Shown: in pieces, positions 7,537-16,446 of the stretch
Layout: each line of letters begins with the position of its first letter
Numbering within the stretch: the first letter of the stretch is position 1
Source of the DNA: RGIG1828 sp045541875
Lineage (GTDB): Bacteria; Bacillota; Clostridia; UMGS1810
Direction of reading: 5' to 3'
Length of the DNA: 43,412 bases
Assembly (NCBI GenBank): GCA_045541875.1
Contig: JAZQJX010000014.1
Location: forward strand, 1 to 43,412
The notes under the pieces: generated by a model
The model's database searches: none
Seen by the model: only the letters and a program-made list of their open reading frames with translations
Told to the model about the DNA's origin: nothing
Program-made: the position numbers and the translations under genes

Positions 7537-7929
7537 ATGGATATGATAAATGAAAATGGCGGTTCAATTAAAATATCTGATGAGGTAATTGCGACAATCA
7601 CATCTGTTGCTGTTTCTGAAATCGACGGTGTTTGCGGTCATATGGGCTCAATAGCAGGAGAAATTGCTTCAAAATTCAGCAAAAAGAATACTAATAAGGG
7701 TATAAAAGTTTCAATAAACGAAAATGAAGCGGTAATAGATATCAATATAATCGTAAAATATGGAATTAGAATACCGGAAATTGCATGGGAAGTCCAGGAA
7801 AATGTAAAAAAATCAGTTGAGTCCATGTCCGGTCTTGTTGTAACAAAAGTCAACATTCATGTTGTTGGTGTTGAGTTTAATGAAAATGACGATGTAACTG
7901 ACAATGACGTCAAAAATACTGATGAATAA
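7537..7929 (+). CDS. Asp23/Gls24 family envelope-stress protein
   Basis: A 130-aa single-domain Asp23/Gls24 protein. Members are small and alkaline- or envelope-stress-linked; several associate with the membrane through a partner. The core IKISDEVIATITSVAVSEIDGVCGHM and the later EIAWEVQENVKKSVESMSGL with a TKVNIHVVGV strand are diagnostic. GGGAGGT is 8 nt upstream. It sits before nusB as in many Clostridia and is served by the promoter at 7479-7507. The cellular role in this position is not established. Confidence 0.9.
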   Translation: MDMINENGGSIKISDEVIATITSVAVSEIDGVCGHMGSIAGEIASKFSKKNTNKGIKVSINENEAVIDINIIVKYGIRIPEIAWEVQENVKKSVESMSGLVVTKVNIHVVGVEFNENDDVTDNDVKNTDE

Positions 7930-7952
7930 TAAATAATCACCGGAGGAAGAAT

Positions 7953-8354
7953 ATGAGTAGAAAATCAGCAAGAGAAACGGCTTTTAAAACCATATTTGAA
8001 ATACCGTTTCATACTCATGATGAACCAATAGAAATAATAAATTTTAATGTTGAATATGCTTCAAAGGATATAAGCGGAGAAACGGATATTAATTATTTCA
8101 AAGAAGTCACAACCAAATGCTACGAAAATATAGACACCATAGATAATAAGATATCCGATAATTTGAAAGGATGGTCTATGGACAGGATTTCAAAGGTGAA
8201 TCTGTCCGTGCTGAGGCTTGCTCTATGTGAAATTTTATATATCGATGAAATTCCGTATCAGGTTTCCATAAATGAGGCGGTAGAACTTGCAAAAAAATAC
8301 GGAGATGACGACTCACCTGCATTTATAAACGGTGTTTTGGCGTCTGCTGTATAA
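7953..8354 (+). CDS. nusB: Transcription antitermination factor NusB
   Basis: All-helical RNA-binding protein that with NusE/S10 supports antitermination on rRNA operons. It has 133 aa, the usual length. The SRKSARETAFKTIFE start and the C-terminal LRLALCEILYIDEIPYQVSINEAVELAKKYG and FINGVL stretches are typical. GGAGGA is 6 nt before the ATG. xseA follows after 13 nt. Confidence 0.96.
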   Translation: MSRKSARETAFKTIFEIPFHTHDEPIEIINFNVEYASKDISGETDINYFKEVTTKCYENIDTIDNKISDNLKGWSMDRISKVNLSVLRLALCEILYIDEIPYQVSINEAVELAKKYGDDDSPAFINGVLASAV

Positions 8355-8367
8355 TACGGAGGGGTAT

Positions 8368-9567
8368 ATGCCCATAGTTTCTGTCTCTCAAATAAATAAC
8401 TACATAAAAAGATACATAGACCAGAACAAACACCTCACGGATTTGTGGGTAAAAGGTGAGATTTCAAATTTCAAGAGACATTATAGCGGCCATATGTATT
8501 TTACATTGAAGGATTCTTCCTCAACACTTAAAGCGGTAATGTTTCAGGGCTATTCTTCAAAAGTCAAATTCAACCCAAAAGATGGTATGAATATAGTTGC
8601 TTACGGCAAAGTGTCTGTTTATGAAGCGGGCGGCTCATACCAACTATATGTCGAGTCTATGATTCCTGATGGTATAGGCGAACTCTATGCTTCATATGAA
8701 CAGTTAAAATCTCGTTTGGAAGCACAGGGTTTGTTTTCTGTTGAAAAAAAGAAACCATTGCCTAAATTCCCGCACACAATAGGTGTGATATCTTCGATTT
8801 CAGGAGCGGCATTAAGAGATGTTTTGAATGTAATTTCAAGACGTTATCCTATATGTCACATTATAATATATCCTGCCAAAGTGCAGGGCATAGGATCTGC
8901 TGATTCCATATGTAATGGATTGGAATATTTTTCGAAACACAAACAATGTGATGTGATTATTCTTGCAAGAGGCGGTGGAAGCATTGAGGACTTATGGGCA
9001 TTCAATGAAGAAAAGACCGCACACGCGATATACGATTGTGAAATTCCTGTAATCACAGGAGTTGGTCATGAAACTGATTTTACAATATCGGATTTTGTTG
9101 CAGATATGAGAGCACCAACACCATCTGCAGCGGCAGAAATTGCAGTGCCTGATTTAGAAAAAATCAGAGATTTACTGAATCATACCATAAGCAACGCAGA
9201 TATATTTATAGACAAGTATATTAAAAACTATCAACATATTATAGAAAAACACGACATACATGCCATTAGTTCCAGGTTAAATATAAACATAGAATTACAA
9301 AAAAATAAAGTTGAACACATTTTAACAAGAATAGATACGGTTTTTAATTCAAAACTAACGCATCTTCTGAATTCAGTCACATCTATTAAAACCGGAATTG
9401 ATGCACTTAATCCTCGTAATGTACTAAAAAGGGGATACACAATTGTGCAAACTTCAGATGGGAAACTTGCTGATTTTACAAAACTATCTGATAATGATGA
9501 AATAGATGTTATGTTCGATGGCGGAAATGCAAAATGTATAATACGGGGGATTGTATATGAACAATAA
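8368..9567 (+). CDS. xseA: Exodeoxyribonuclease VII large subunit
   Basis: Catalytic subunit of exonuclease VII, which degrades single-stranded DNA from either end. It has 399 aa: an N-terminal OB-fold (about residues 1-95, with the WVKGEISNFKRH signature), a catalytic domain with the GVISSISGAALRD, ARGGGSIEDLWAFNEE and PVITGVGHETDFT blocks, and a coiled-coil C-terminus. I chose ATG 8368 because ACGGAGGGG lies just upstream. An in-frame TTG at 8332 would run into nusB. It overlaps xseB by 11 nt. Confidence 0.96.
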   Translation: MPIVSVSQINNYIKRYIDQNKHLTDLWVKGEISNFKRHYSGHMYFTLKDSSSTLKAVMFQGYSSKVKFNPKDGMNIVAYGKVSVYEAGGSYQLYVESMIPDGIGELYASYEQLKSRLEAQGLFSVEKKKPLPKFPHTIGVISSISGAALRDVLNVISRRYPICHIIIYPAKVQGIGSADSICNGLEYFSKHKQCDVIILARGGGSIEDLWAFNEEKTAHAIYDCEIPVITGVGHETDFTISDFVADMRAPTPSAAAEIAVPDLEKIRDLLNHTISNADIFIDKYIKNYQHIIEKHDIHAISSRLNINIELQKNKVEHILTRIDTVFNSKLTHLLNSVTSIKTGIDALNPRNVLKRGYTIVQTSDGKLADFTKLSDNDEIDVMFDGGNAKCIIRGIVYEQ

Positions 9568-9790
9568 AGAGATGACTTTTGAATCAGCACTGAATGAACT
9601 TGAAACAATTGTAAATAAGTTAGAAACTGGTAATGTTAATCTTGAAGAAAGTTTAGCGTTATACAAAAAATCTATTGAGTTGTATAGTGTTTGCAACAAA
9701 TTTTTAAACGAAGCAAAGAAAACTGTTGAGATAATAAAGAATGAAAATTATGAAGATAGTGATATTGTTTCAGATGTGATAATTGATTGA
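9557..9790 (+). CDS. xseB: Exodeoxyribonuclease VII small subunit
   Basis: Small helical partner of XseA, 77 aa. The MTFESALNELETIVNKLETG block followed by LEESLALYKKSIEL is the family signature. ATG 9557 is chosen over TTG 9551 because GGGGGA (9545-9550) is 6 nt before it. The gene overlaps the 3' end of xseA, so expression is coupled. In many Clostridia ispA follows here; in this window dxs does. Confidence 0.95.
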   Translation: MNNKEMTFESALNELETIVNKLETGNVNLEESLALYKKSIELYSVCNKFLNEAKKTVEIIKNENYEDSDIVSDVIID

Positions 9791-9826
9791 AATACATAGA
9801 AAACATATTATACAAAGGAAAGTTTT

Positions 9827-11680
9827 ATGAGTAATCTTGAAAATCTTATAACAAAAGATAACATAAAAAAACTGAATAATAAAAACTCGGAAGAAGTTAC
9901 AAAATCTATCAGAGATTTTCTTGTCGATAAAGTTATGAAATCAGGTGGACATCTTGCATCAAATCTTGGTGTTGTAGAACTTACGCTTGCTCTTCACAAA
10001 GTTTTTGATTTTCCAAAAGATAAAATTGTTTTTGATGTAGGTCATCAGAGTTATGTTCATAAAATCCTGAGCGGAAGATATGATAAATTTGATACATTAC
10101 GTAAATATGGCGGCATTTCAGGATTCCCGAAAACTGATGAGAGTGATTATGATTCATTCAACACCGGTCATTCAAGTACATCCATTTCTGCAGCCCTCGG
10201 TATCGCAAAAGGCAGAGACCTCAAAGGTGATGACTACAAAGTCATCGCTTTTATTGGTGACGGTTCGATAGGTGGCGGAATGGCATTTGAAGCATTAAAT
10301 GATACAGGGGCTTCAAATACCGATATCATAATTGTTTTAAATGACAACGAAATGTCTATTAATCGCAATGTTGGAGGTTTGTCTGCTCATTTGAGTATGC
10401 TCAGATTAAACCGAAAGTACATCAAAGCAAAAAGCAATACACAAAAAATCCTTAGTAAATTAGGTTTTATAGGATCAAAAATCGAAAAATGTATTAAAAA
10501 AATAAAAAAAGCAGTAAAACGCGCAACAATTGCCATCCCAATGTTTGAAGATCTTGGTCTGACGTATATAGGAATTATTGATGGTCATGATATTGACGAA
10601 CTTACTGATGCAATGACAAAAGCAAAAAATATAAAGGGGCCGGTAATAATACACACTCTGACCCAAAAAGGAAAAGGGTATAAACCGGCAGAAGATGATC
10701 CTGATAAATATCACGGTGTTTCGTCGTGCGATAGCAAAAAAAACATAGAAACATACACATCTTGTTTTGGCAAATATATTACTGATAAGGCAAGAGAAAA
10801 TAAAAACGTTGTTGCCATTACTGCTGCGATGTGTTCGGGATGCGGTCTTTCCGGCTTTGCATCTGAATTTCCTGACAGATTTTATGATGTTGGTATATCA
10901 GAACAACATGCAGTGACTTTAGCGGCAGGATTATCCAAAACAAACATCATACCCGTGTTTTGTGTATATTCCACATTCTTGCAAAGAGGATATGACCAAC
11001 TTGTTCACGATGTGTGTCTCCAGAACTTGCATGTTGTTTTTGCAATTGACAGGGCAGGAGTAGTGGGTGAGGATGGAGAAACACATCAGGGCATTTTTGA
11101 TTTATCATATCTCAGCCATATGCCTAATATGACCATTCTTGCCCCGAGTTGCGAAAAAGAATTTCAGCAAATGCTTGATTATGCAATTGACTTGGCAAAT
11201 GGCCCCGTTGCAATCAGATATCCCAAATCAGAGATTCCGAAAAGGGAATGCACTGACTTTAAAATAAGCAAATGCGAAACTGTGCTTGATGCAGGCGACG
11301 ATGTCGTTATATTTTCTGTTGGTAGGATGCTTGAATGTTGTTTAAATATCGCAAATAATCTTATTATGAAATCTATAAAAGCAAAAGTAATCAATTTAAG
11401 AACAATAAAACCGTTAGATACAGATTTCATAAATAGTATTGTTGAAAAAAGCACTCTCTCAGTCAGCGTTGAAGATAATATTCTAAACGGCGGTGCAGGT
11501 CAATATATTTCGTCTGTTATTTCCCGTAATTTTAAAAATAAAGTTATCAATTTTGGATTCGATGACTGTTTTGTTTGTCAGGGAAGTCAACAGGAACTTT
11601 TTGATGAGTATAAATTGAATGTTGATAGTATAACACAAAAAATATTAAAGGAATTAGAAACAAATGAGCAACAGAATTGA
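9827..11680 (+). CDS. dxs: 1-deoxy-D-xylulose-5-phosphate synthase
   Basis: Thiamine-diphosphate enzyme joining pyruvate and glyceraldehyde 3-phosphate, the first step of the MEP isoprenoid pathway and a source of thiamine and pyridoxal precursors. It has 617 aa, full length. The ThDP/Mg motif runs from GDG (144-146) to LNDNEMSI (171-178). GGHLASNLG carries H42 and the GISEQHAV block carries the catalytic glutamate (about E359). AAAGGAAAG precedes the ATG. It overlaps tlyA by 17 nt. Confidence 0.97.
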   Translation: MSNLENLITKDNIKKLNNKNSEEVTKSIRDFLVDKVMKSGGHLASNLGVVELTLALHKVFDFPKDKIVFDVGHQSYVHKILSGRYDKFDTLRKYGGISGFPKTDESDYDSFNTGHSSTSISAALGIAKGRDLKGDDYKVIAFIGDGSIGGGMAFEALNDTGASNTDIIIVLNDNEMSINRNVGGLSAHLSMLRLNRKYIKAKSNTQKILSKLGFIGSKIEKCIKKIKKAVKRATIAIPMFEDLGLTYIGIIDGHDIDELTDAMTKAKNIKGPVIIHTLTQKGKGYKPAEDDPDKYHGVSSCDSKKNIETYTSCFGKYITDKARENKNVVAITAAMCSGCGLSGFASEFPDRFYDVGISEQHAVTLAAGLSKTNIIPVFCVYSTFLQRGYDQLVHDVCLQNLHVVFAIDRAGVVGEDGETHQGIFDLSYLSHMPNMTILAPSCEKEFQQMLDYAIDLANGPVAIRYPKSEIPKRECTDFKISKCETVLDAGDDVVIFSVGRMLECCLNIANNLIMKSIKAKVINLRTIKPLDTDFINSIVEKSTLSVSVEDNILNGGAGQYISSVISRNFKNKVINFGFDDCFVCQGSQQELFDEYKLNVDSITQKILKELETNEQQN

Positions 11681-12485
11681 TGTTGAAATGGTTAATAAAG
11701 GCCTTGTTGAAAGCCGAGAAAAGGCAAAAGCGTTGATTATGGCAGGTATTGTGTATGCTGATAATCAAAAGGTTTTGAAAGCAGGCGATAAAGTAAAAGA
11801 AGGCGCCAATATAGAAATCAGAGGGCAGAAACTTCCTTTTGTCAGCAGAGGTGGATTAAAACTTGATAAAGCGATAAAGGTATTTGGATTAGATATGCAA
11901 AACCTTGTTTGTATGGATATCGGTGCGTCAACCGGTGGATTTACAGATTGTATGCTGCAAAACGGTGCAAAAAAAGTTTACGCCGTTGATGTTGGATATG
12001 GTCAACTTGCCTGGAAATTACGCAGTGATGACAGAGTAATTAATATGGAAAGAACAAATATCAGATATATAGATTTTAATCTGATAGATGATGTGATTGA
12101 TTTCATATCAATTGATGTTGCTTTTATATCTTTGAAATTAGTTTTGCCTGTTGCATATCAACTCTTGAAAGATGGCGGAAGTATTGTAGCGTTAATTAAG
12201 CCGCAATTCGAAGCCGGCAAAGATGAAGTTGGAAAAAAAGGTGTAGTCAGAGATCCAAAAATACACAAAAAGGTTATCGAAGAAATAATATGTTTTTCGA
12301 TCGAGAATAATTTCAATGTGGACAAACTTGATTATTCACCAATAAAAGGCCCGGAAGGTAACATTGAGTTTCTTGTGAAACTTACTAAAAATGATGTCGG
12401 AATTAATTATCTTGACGAATTCATGGTTGATGATACTGTAAAATGCGCACACGGAATGGATGATAACAATGGAAAAACAGAATAA
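11664..12485 (+). CDS. tlyA: TlyA family rRNA (cytidine-2'-O)-methyltransferase
   Basis: Putative SAM-dependent 2'-O-methyltransferase of 16S/23S rRNA, 273 aa. An S4 RNA-binding domain (about residues 1-62) precedes an FtsJ-like fold with the SAM loop CMDIGASTGGFTDC (83-96). VALIKPQFEAGKDEVGKKGVVRD is family-typical. It overlaps dxs upstream and radC downstream. In many Firmicutes tlyA is followed by argR-recN-spoIVB-spo0A; none of these is present here. Confidence 0.94.
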   Translation: MSNRIDVEMVNKGLVESREKAKALIMAGIVYADNQKVLKAGDKVKEGANIEIRGQKLPFVSRGGLKLDKAIKVFGLDMQNLVCMDIGASTGGFTDCMLQNGAKKVYAVDVGYGQLAWKLRSDDRVINMERTNIRYIDFNLIDDVIDFISIDVAFISLKLVLPVAYQLLKDGGSIVALIKPQFEAGKDEVGKKGVVRDPKIHKKVIEEIICFSIENNFNVDKLDYSPIKGPEGNIEFLVKLTKNDVGINYLDEFMVDDTVKCAHGMDDNNGKTE

Positions 12486-13332
12486 TCATAGATTTATAAA
12501 TCCGGAAGTTATGAAATATCTCGCAAAAATCTCTCCGGACATATACAGCGACTATGTACATGGTGATGATTTTGAGGAACTGAATCTTACACATGAAGAA
12601 TTTGATGAAAAAGTAGAAGATACAACTCAAAAGAATAACAAAACCGTTAATTCAAAAATTAAATCTGTCCACAGAGGACATCGTGAAAGAGTAAGAGAAA
12701 AGTTTTTTAATTACGGTCTCGAATGTTTTTCGGAATTTGAAGTGCTTGAGTTTTTGCTTTTTCATACAATCCCAATGAAAGACACAAATGAAATCGCACA
12801 CAGACTCATAGAGAGATTCGGAACACTTAGGGGTGTATTAAATGCCGAATATTATGACTTGATGGAAGTGAATGGCATAAGCGAGGTTTCTGCCGCTCTA
12901 ATTACACTTCAACGAGAGATTTTTAAGTATTTAAGAACAAAAAATGTGAAAAAAGAGCATTTAAGCACATCTGCTGTTGCGGCGAGATTTTGCCAGAAAT
13001 ACTTTGAAAATCACGTAGAAGAATCGACTATAGTAATTGTAATTGACGATGATCGCAACGTTCAGGGTGTAGAAGTCATTACCAAGGGAACTGAAACTGA
13101 ATCATATATACTTGTCAGAAAAATAATCAAAGTTCTGATAAGGTATAGAAGCACTTCTGCTATAATTGCACACAATCATCCGGGTGTAAAATTTGCAAAT
13201 CCTTCAAGTGAAGATTATGCAAGCACTCAGCATCTGAAAACAACTCTTGAAAACCTTGGCATTGCTCTTGTTGATCACATTGTTTGTACCGATACAGATC
13301 ATTACAGCATGATGGATAATGGGTATATATAA
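12460..13332 (+). CDS. radC: RadC family JAB/MPN+ protein
   Basis: A RadC-family protein of 290 aa; the true function of this family is unresolved. An N-terminal extension of about 65 residues precedes the helix-hairpin-helix UPF0758 domain (HRGHRERVREKF onward, 71-160). A C-terminal JAMM-like metalloprotease fold follows. The metal motif is HNHPGVKFANPSSED (H238, H240, D252), one residue longer between HNH and Ser than the usual HNHPSGDPTPSxxD. The gene starts inside the end of tlyA; ATG 12460 or ATG 12469 are both possible. Confidence 0.88.
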   Translation: MITMEKQNNHRFINPEVMKYLAKISPDIYSDYVHGDDFEELNLTHEEFDEKVEDTTQKNNKTVNSKIKSVHRGHRERVREKFFNYGLECFSEFEVLEFLLFHTIPMKDTNEIAHRLIERFGTLRGVLNAEYYDLMEVNGISEVSAALITLQREIFKYLRTKNVKKEHLSTSAVAARFCQKYFENHVEESTIVIVIDDDRNVQGVEVITKGTETESYILVRKIIKVLIRYRSTSAIIAHNHPGVKFANPSSEDYASTQHLKTTLENLGIALVDHIVCTDTDHYSMMDNGYI

Positions 13333-13352
13333 ATAAAAAAGTGGTGTGAAAA

Positions 13353-14249
13353 TTGGAATTTAAATCTTTAGATGTTAAAGACTTTGATAAGTTTAAAAGT
13401 ATTCTTTCGTCCGGAAATTACTGCAATTCGGAATCGAGTTTGACAAATATGTATATCTGGCAACATTATTATAATGCAAGATACTGCGTTATTGATGATG
13501 TTATATACACAATATTTGACTCTAAAAAAGACGATGTACAAGCATTTATGCCATATGGCAGTTGCAGGAATACTACACAGTGTGTAGATAAAATTTATGA
13601 TTATTTTACAAATGTCTTAAAAAAGGAACTTGTAATAAATTTAGCGACAGATGATTTTCTTGAATTCCTGAAAAACTCCGGCAAATACAACATATCGTAT
13701 ACAGAAATGCCAAATTCTTTTGATTATGTATATAATACTATTGATTTGATTGAATTGAAAGGCAGGAAATATCATTCAAAAAAGAACAACTATAATTCTT
13801 TTGCAAAAAAATATGATTTCGTATATAAAAAATTTAGTTCTGATATGAAGGATGACTGTATTGATTTCTGCCGAAAGGTTGTTAAAGAACATTCACAAGG
13901 CAATGAAACCTTATACAAGAGTGAAATGACAAGTATAAAAAAAGCATTTGATTCATACGACGAACTTGGTTTGATATGTTCAACGATTCTTGTTGATGAA
14001 AAAATTGTTGCACTTGGAGTGGGAGAGAGACTGAATAACGAATATGCGGTTATTCATATAGAAAAAGCCGATTATGATTATCGGGATGCATATCCTGTAA
14101 TTAACAGACTAATGTTAAAAAATGAATTTTCAGATACGAAGTTTGTTAATCGTGAGGAAGATCTTGGTATTCCCGGATTGATTAAAGCAAAAAAATCATA
14201 TTTACCATGCAAAATGATAAATAAATATAGAATTAAAATTTCACAATAG
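13353..14249 (+). CDS. DUF2156 (phosphatidylglycerol lysyltransferase-like GNAT) protein
   Basis: A 298-aa protein with the tandem GNAT-like fold of DUF2156, related to the catalytic half of MprF/aminoacyl-phosphatidylglycerol synthases but without the membrane domain. Recognisable parts are the SSLTNMYIWQHYY start, the KKNNYNSFAKKY segment, and the C-terminal NREEDLGIPGLIKAKKSYLPCKMINKY. The start is TTG 13353 with only a weak GGTG upstream. Substrate is unknown. It lies in the same-direction run from radC to the folate gene. Confidence 0.82.
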   Translation: MEFKSLDVKDFDKFKSILSSGNYCNSESSLTNMYIWQHYYNARYCVIDDVIYTIFDSKKDDVQAFMPYGSCRNTTQCVDKIYDYFTNVLKKELVINLATDDFLEFLKNSGKYNISYTEMPNSFDYVYNTIDLIELKGRKYHSKKNNYNSFAKKYDFVYKKFSSDMKDDCIDFCRKVVKEHSQGNETLYKSEMTSIKKAFDSYDELGLICSTILVDEKIVALGVGERLNNEYAVIHIEKADYDYRDAYPVINRLMLKNEFSDTKFVNREEDLGIPGLIKAKKSYLPCKMINKYRIKISQ

Positions 14250-14264
14250 GGTAGGTAGAGAATT

Positions 14265-14804
14265 ATGGTATATGTAATGCTTGCAGATGGTTTTGAAGAA
14301 ATAGAAGCATTGGTAGTTGTAGATATTTTAAGAAGAGCAGAGATAGATGTAAAAACTGTATCAGTTAATAATGCGAAACTTGTTACAGGTTCACACAACA
14401 TTACCGTTTCCGCAGATGTTTTTCTTGATGATATTAATGATAACTATGATATGATAGTTCTCCCGGGCGGCATGCCGGGAACTTTGAACCTCAAAAATAA
14501 TAAAGAACTTGAGCGTATACTTATTGATGCATATAAAAACAATAAATATCTTGCTGCTATATGTGCAGCACCAATGGTATATGGTGAGTTAGGTTTCCTT
14601 TCAGGAAAAAAAGCAACATGTTTTCCTTCCTTTGAGAAACATTTAATCGATGCAAAATGTAGTCTTGATCCTGTTTGTTTTGATGGCAATATGATAACTT
14701 CAAGAGGCGCAGGGACTGCTCATAAATTTGCATTTACAATTGTAGAGATTTTAAAAGACAAAAAAATTGCTGATGATTTGAGGGAAGGAATGTTGTATGA
14801 GTAA
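14265..14804 (+). CDS. DJ-1/PfpI family protein (YajL/ThiJ-like)
   Basis: Glutamine-amidotransferase-like fold of the DJ-1 superfamily, 179 aa. GFEEIEAL carries the conserved glutamate, VLPGGMPG the oxyanion region, and LAAICAAP the nucleophilic cysteine at C100. Relatives are described as protein or nucleotide deglycases or chaperones, but the activity here is not predictable. It overlaps the downstream folate gene by 8 nt, a pairing that recurs in Clostridia. Confidence 0.9.
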   Translation: MVYVMLADGFEEIEALVVVDILRRAEIDVKTVSVNNAKLVTGSHNITVSADVFLDDINDNYDMIVLPGGMPGTLNLKNNKELERILIDAYKNNKYLAAICAAPMVYGELGFLSGKKATCFPSFEKHLIDAKCSLDPVCFDGNMITSRGAGTAHKFAFTIVEILKDKKIADDLREGMLYE

Positions 14805-15369
14805 AACCTCAAAATCAGAATTAAGAACATATTTTAAAAATATACGAAATAACATAAATGATATAGATAGAGCAAATAAATCAAATTTGATAAGAAGTAA
14901 TTTTTTATCAGAGTTTTCAGAAGGAAAAGTTTATTTTATATATAAATCATATCTTAGCGAAGCAGATACTGAGGGGATAATAAAAGAACTGTTCAAAATG
15001 AATAAGACAGTATTAATACCCAAATGTGATATTAAGACAGAGACAATGTCTGCAGTTAAGATTTCTGAGAAAAATTCATTTAGATTAAACCAATATGGAA
15101 TAAGCGAATCTGATACAGATGATTTTTTTGAAGAAAAAATAGATATAGTTGTTTTACCGGGGTTAGGATTTGATAAAAAAGGTAAGAGAATTGGATATGG
15201 AAAAGGATATTATGATAAATTTCTTAACTCATTGAATTATAAACCGTTAACAGTTGGATTATGCTATAGCCAGCAGATAATAGAATCAATCGATGTCTGC
15301 AATAACGATGATGTGAAACTTGATTATATAGTTACAGACCAGGAAATAATTAAAACAATTTGCGAATAG
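14797..15369 (+). CDS. 5-formyltetrahydrofolate cyclo-ligase
   Basis: ATP-dependent conversion of 5-formyl-THF to 5,10-methenyl-THF. It has 190 aa. The N-terminal KSELRTYFKNIRNNI helix, VLPGLGFDKKGKRIGYGKGYYDKFL (the ATP/substrate signature) and the TVGLCYSQQ block all fit. Translation is probably coupled to the DJ-1 gene by overlap. Its last codons adjoin the palindrome at 15391-15422. Confidence 0.94.
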   Translation: MSKTSKSELRTYFKNIRNNINDIDRANKSNLIRSNFLSEFSEGKVYFIYKSYLSEADTEGIIKELFKMNKTVLIPKCDIKTETMSAVKISEKNSFRLNQYGISESDTDDFFEEKIDIVVLPGLGFDKKGKRIGYGKGYYDKFLNSLNYKPLTVGLCYSQQIIESIDVCNNDDVKLDYIVTDQEIIKTICE

Positions 15370-15390
15370 GATATCTGAATTTCCGATAGT

Positions 15391-15422
15391 TCATTTCGCA
15401 AAATTAAAATTTTGCGAAATGA
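15391..15422. repeat. Perfect 15-bp inverted repeat before the Xer recombinase
   Basis: Arms 15391-15405 and 15408-15422 are exact reverse complements with a 2-nt centre. The right arm directly abuts the GGGAGGG ribosome binding site (15423-15429) of the recombinase. There is no U tract on the plus strand, so it is not a standard terminator. It could be an operator, an RNA hairpin affecting translation, or a processing site. Confidence 0.85.
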
Positions 15423-15436
15423 GGGAGGGCAAAAAG

Positions 15437-16432
15437 ATGTTAAAGAAAAAGAATTCTCAATATAGTGATATTCCTGATATTGCCCGAAACTACCTTAACT
15501 ATATGACGGTTATCAAAGGACGCTCGCAAAATACAGTCAAAGAATATTATTATGACGTCAGAATGTTTTTGAGATATATACATGCTGTCGTAAATGATTT
15601 AGACATTATAAATCTTGATAAAATTGATTTATCAGAATTTGACGATAACAATTTGAAAGATGTTTCATTAAATGATTTATATGAATTTATGACATATGTA
15701 AATAATTTTAAATCATCAAATGATAATTACAAGGCACGGAAAGTTGCAAGTTTGCGATCTTTTTTTAATTATTTAAGCGTTAAAATTGAATTTATAGATA
15801 CTAATCCCGCTTTAAACCTTGATACGCCTAAACTCAAAAAAAGAGTTCCGAGATTTTTGACTCTTGATGAAAGCGTCAACCTTTTGAAATCTATCGATGG
15901 AAAACACAAAGAGCGTGATATTGCCATTTTTGTCTTATTTCTCAATTGCGGACTGCGACTTTCAGAACTTGTTGGAATCAATATCAGCAACATAAATTTC
16001 GAGAAGAAAACTTTGCGAGTTATTGGTAAGGGAAATAAAGAAAGAATTGTATATCTAAATGATCTTTGCATTAATTGTATTAATTCATATCTGACAGTGA
16101 GACCCGGAGAAGTTGTATATGATGACCGTGATGCACTGTTCATAAGTGATAAGGGTCGAAGGATATCAAACAGAATGGTTGAAATTCTTTCTAAAAAGTA
16201 TTTTAAAGCAGCGGGAATTGATGAAACAAGATATTCCCCTCACAAACTCAGACACACAGCGGCAACCATTATGTATAAAGAAGGAAATGTTGATATTAAA
16301 ACCTTGCAGGAAATTCTTGGCCATGTAAGTATTTCTACAACACAAATATACACACATATTAACAATCAGGATATGAAAAAAGCAGCGGATAATAATCCTT
16401 TTAATTCCATATCATTAGAAGAAAACAAATAA
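15437..16432 (+). CDS. xerC: Tyrosine recombinase, XerC/XerD type
   Basis: Site-specific recombinase of the kind that resolves chromosome dimers at dif. It has 331 aa: an N-terminal SAM-like core-binding domain (about 10-120) and a catalytic domain with R174 (CGLRLSEL), K198, H269 and R272 (HKLRHT), H296 (LGH) and nucleophile Y305. ATG 15437 follows GGGAGGG with a 7-nt gap; the ATG at 15419 lies inside the palindrome. No transfer genes or att sites are nearby, so a housekeeping role is likely. XerC versus XerD cannot be settled from sequence. Confidence 0.88.
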   Translation: MLKKKNSQYSDIPDIARNYLNYMTVIKGRSQNTVKEYYYDVRMFLRYIHAVVNDLDIINLDKIDLSEFDDNNLKDVSLNDLYEFMTYVNNFKSSNDNYKARKVASLRSFFNYLSVKIEFIDTNPALNLDTPKLKKRVPRFLTLDESVNLLKSIDGKHKERDIAIFVLFLNCGLRLSELVGINISNINFEKKTLRVIGKGNKERIVYLNDLCINCINSYLTVRPGEVVYDDRDALFISDKGRRISNRMVEILSKKYFKAAGIDETRYSPHKLRHTAATIMYKEGNVDIKTLQEILGHVSISTTQIYTHINNQDMKKAADNNPFNSISLEENK

Positions 16433-16446
16433 CAAGAAAAGCGGAT

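Noticed and set aside
15437..16432. Recombinase as part of an integrated mobile element
   Set aside because: No excisionase, direct repeats, tRNA integration site or cargo genes around it; neighbours are housekeeping genes and the full XerC/D architecture fits a chromosomal role.
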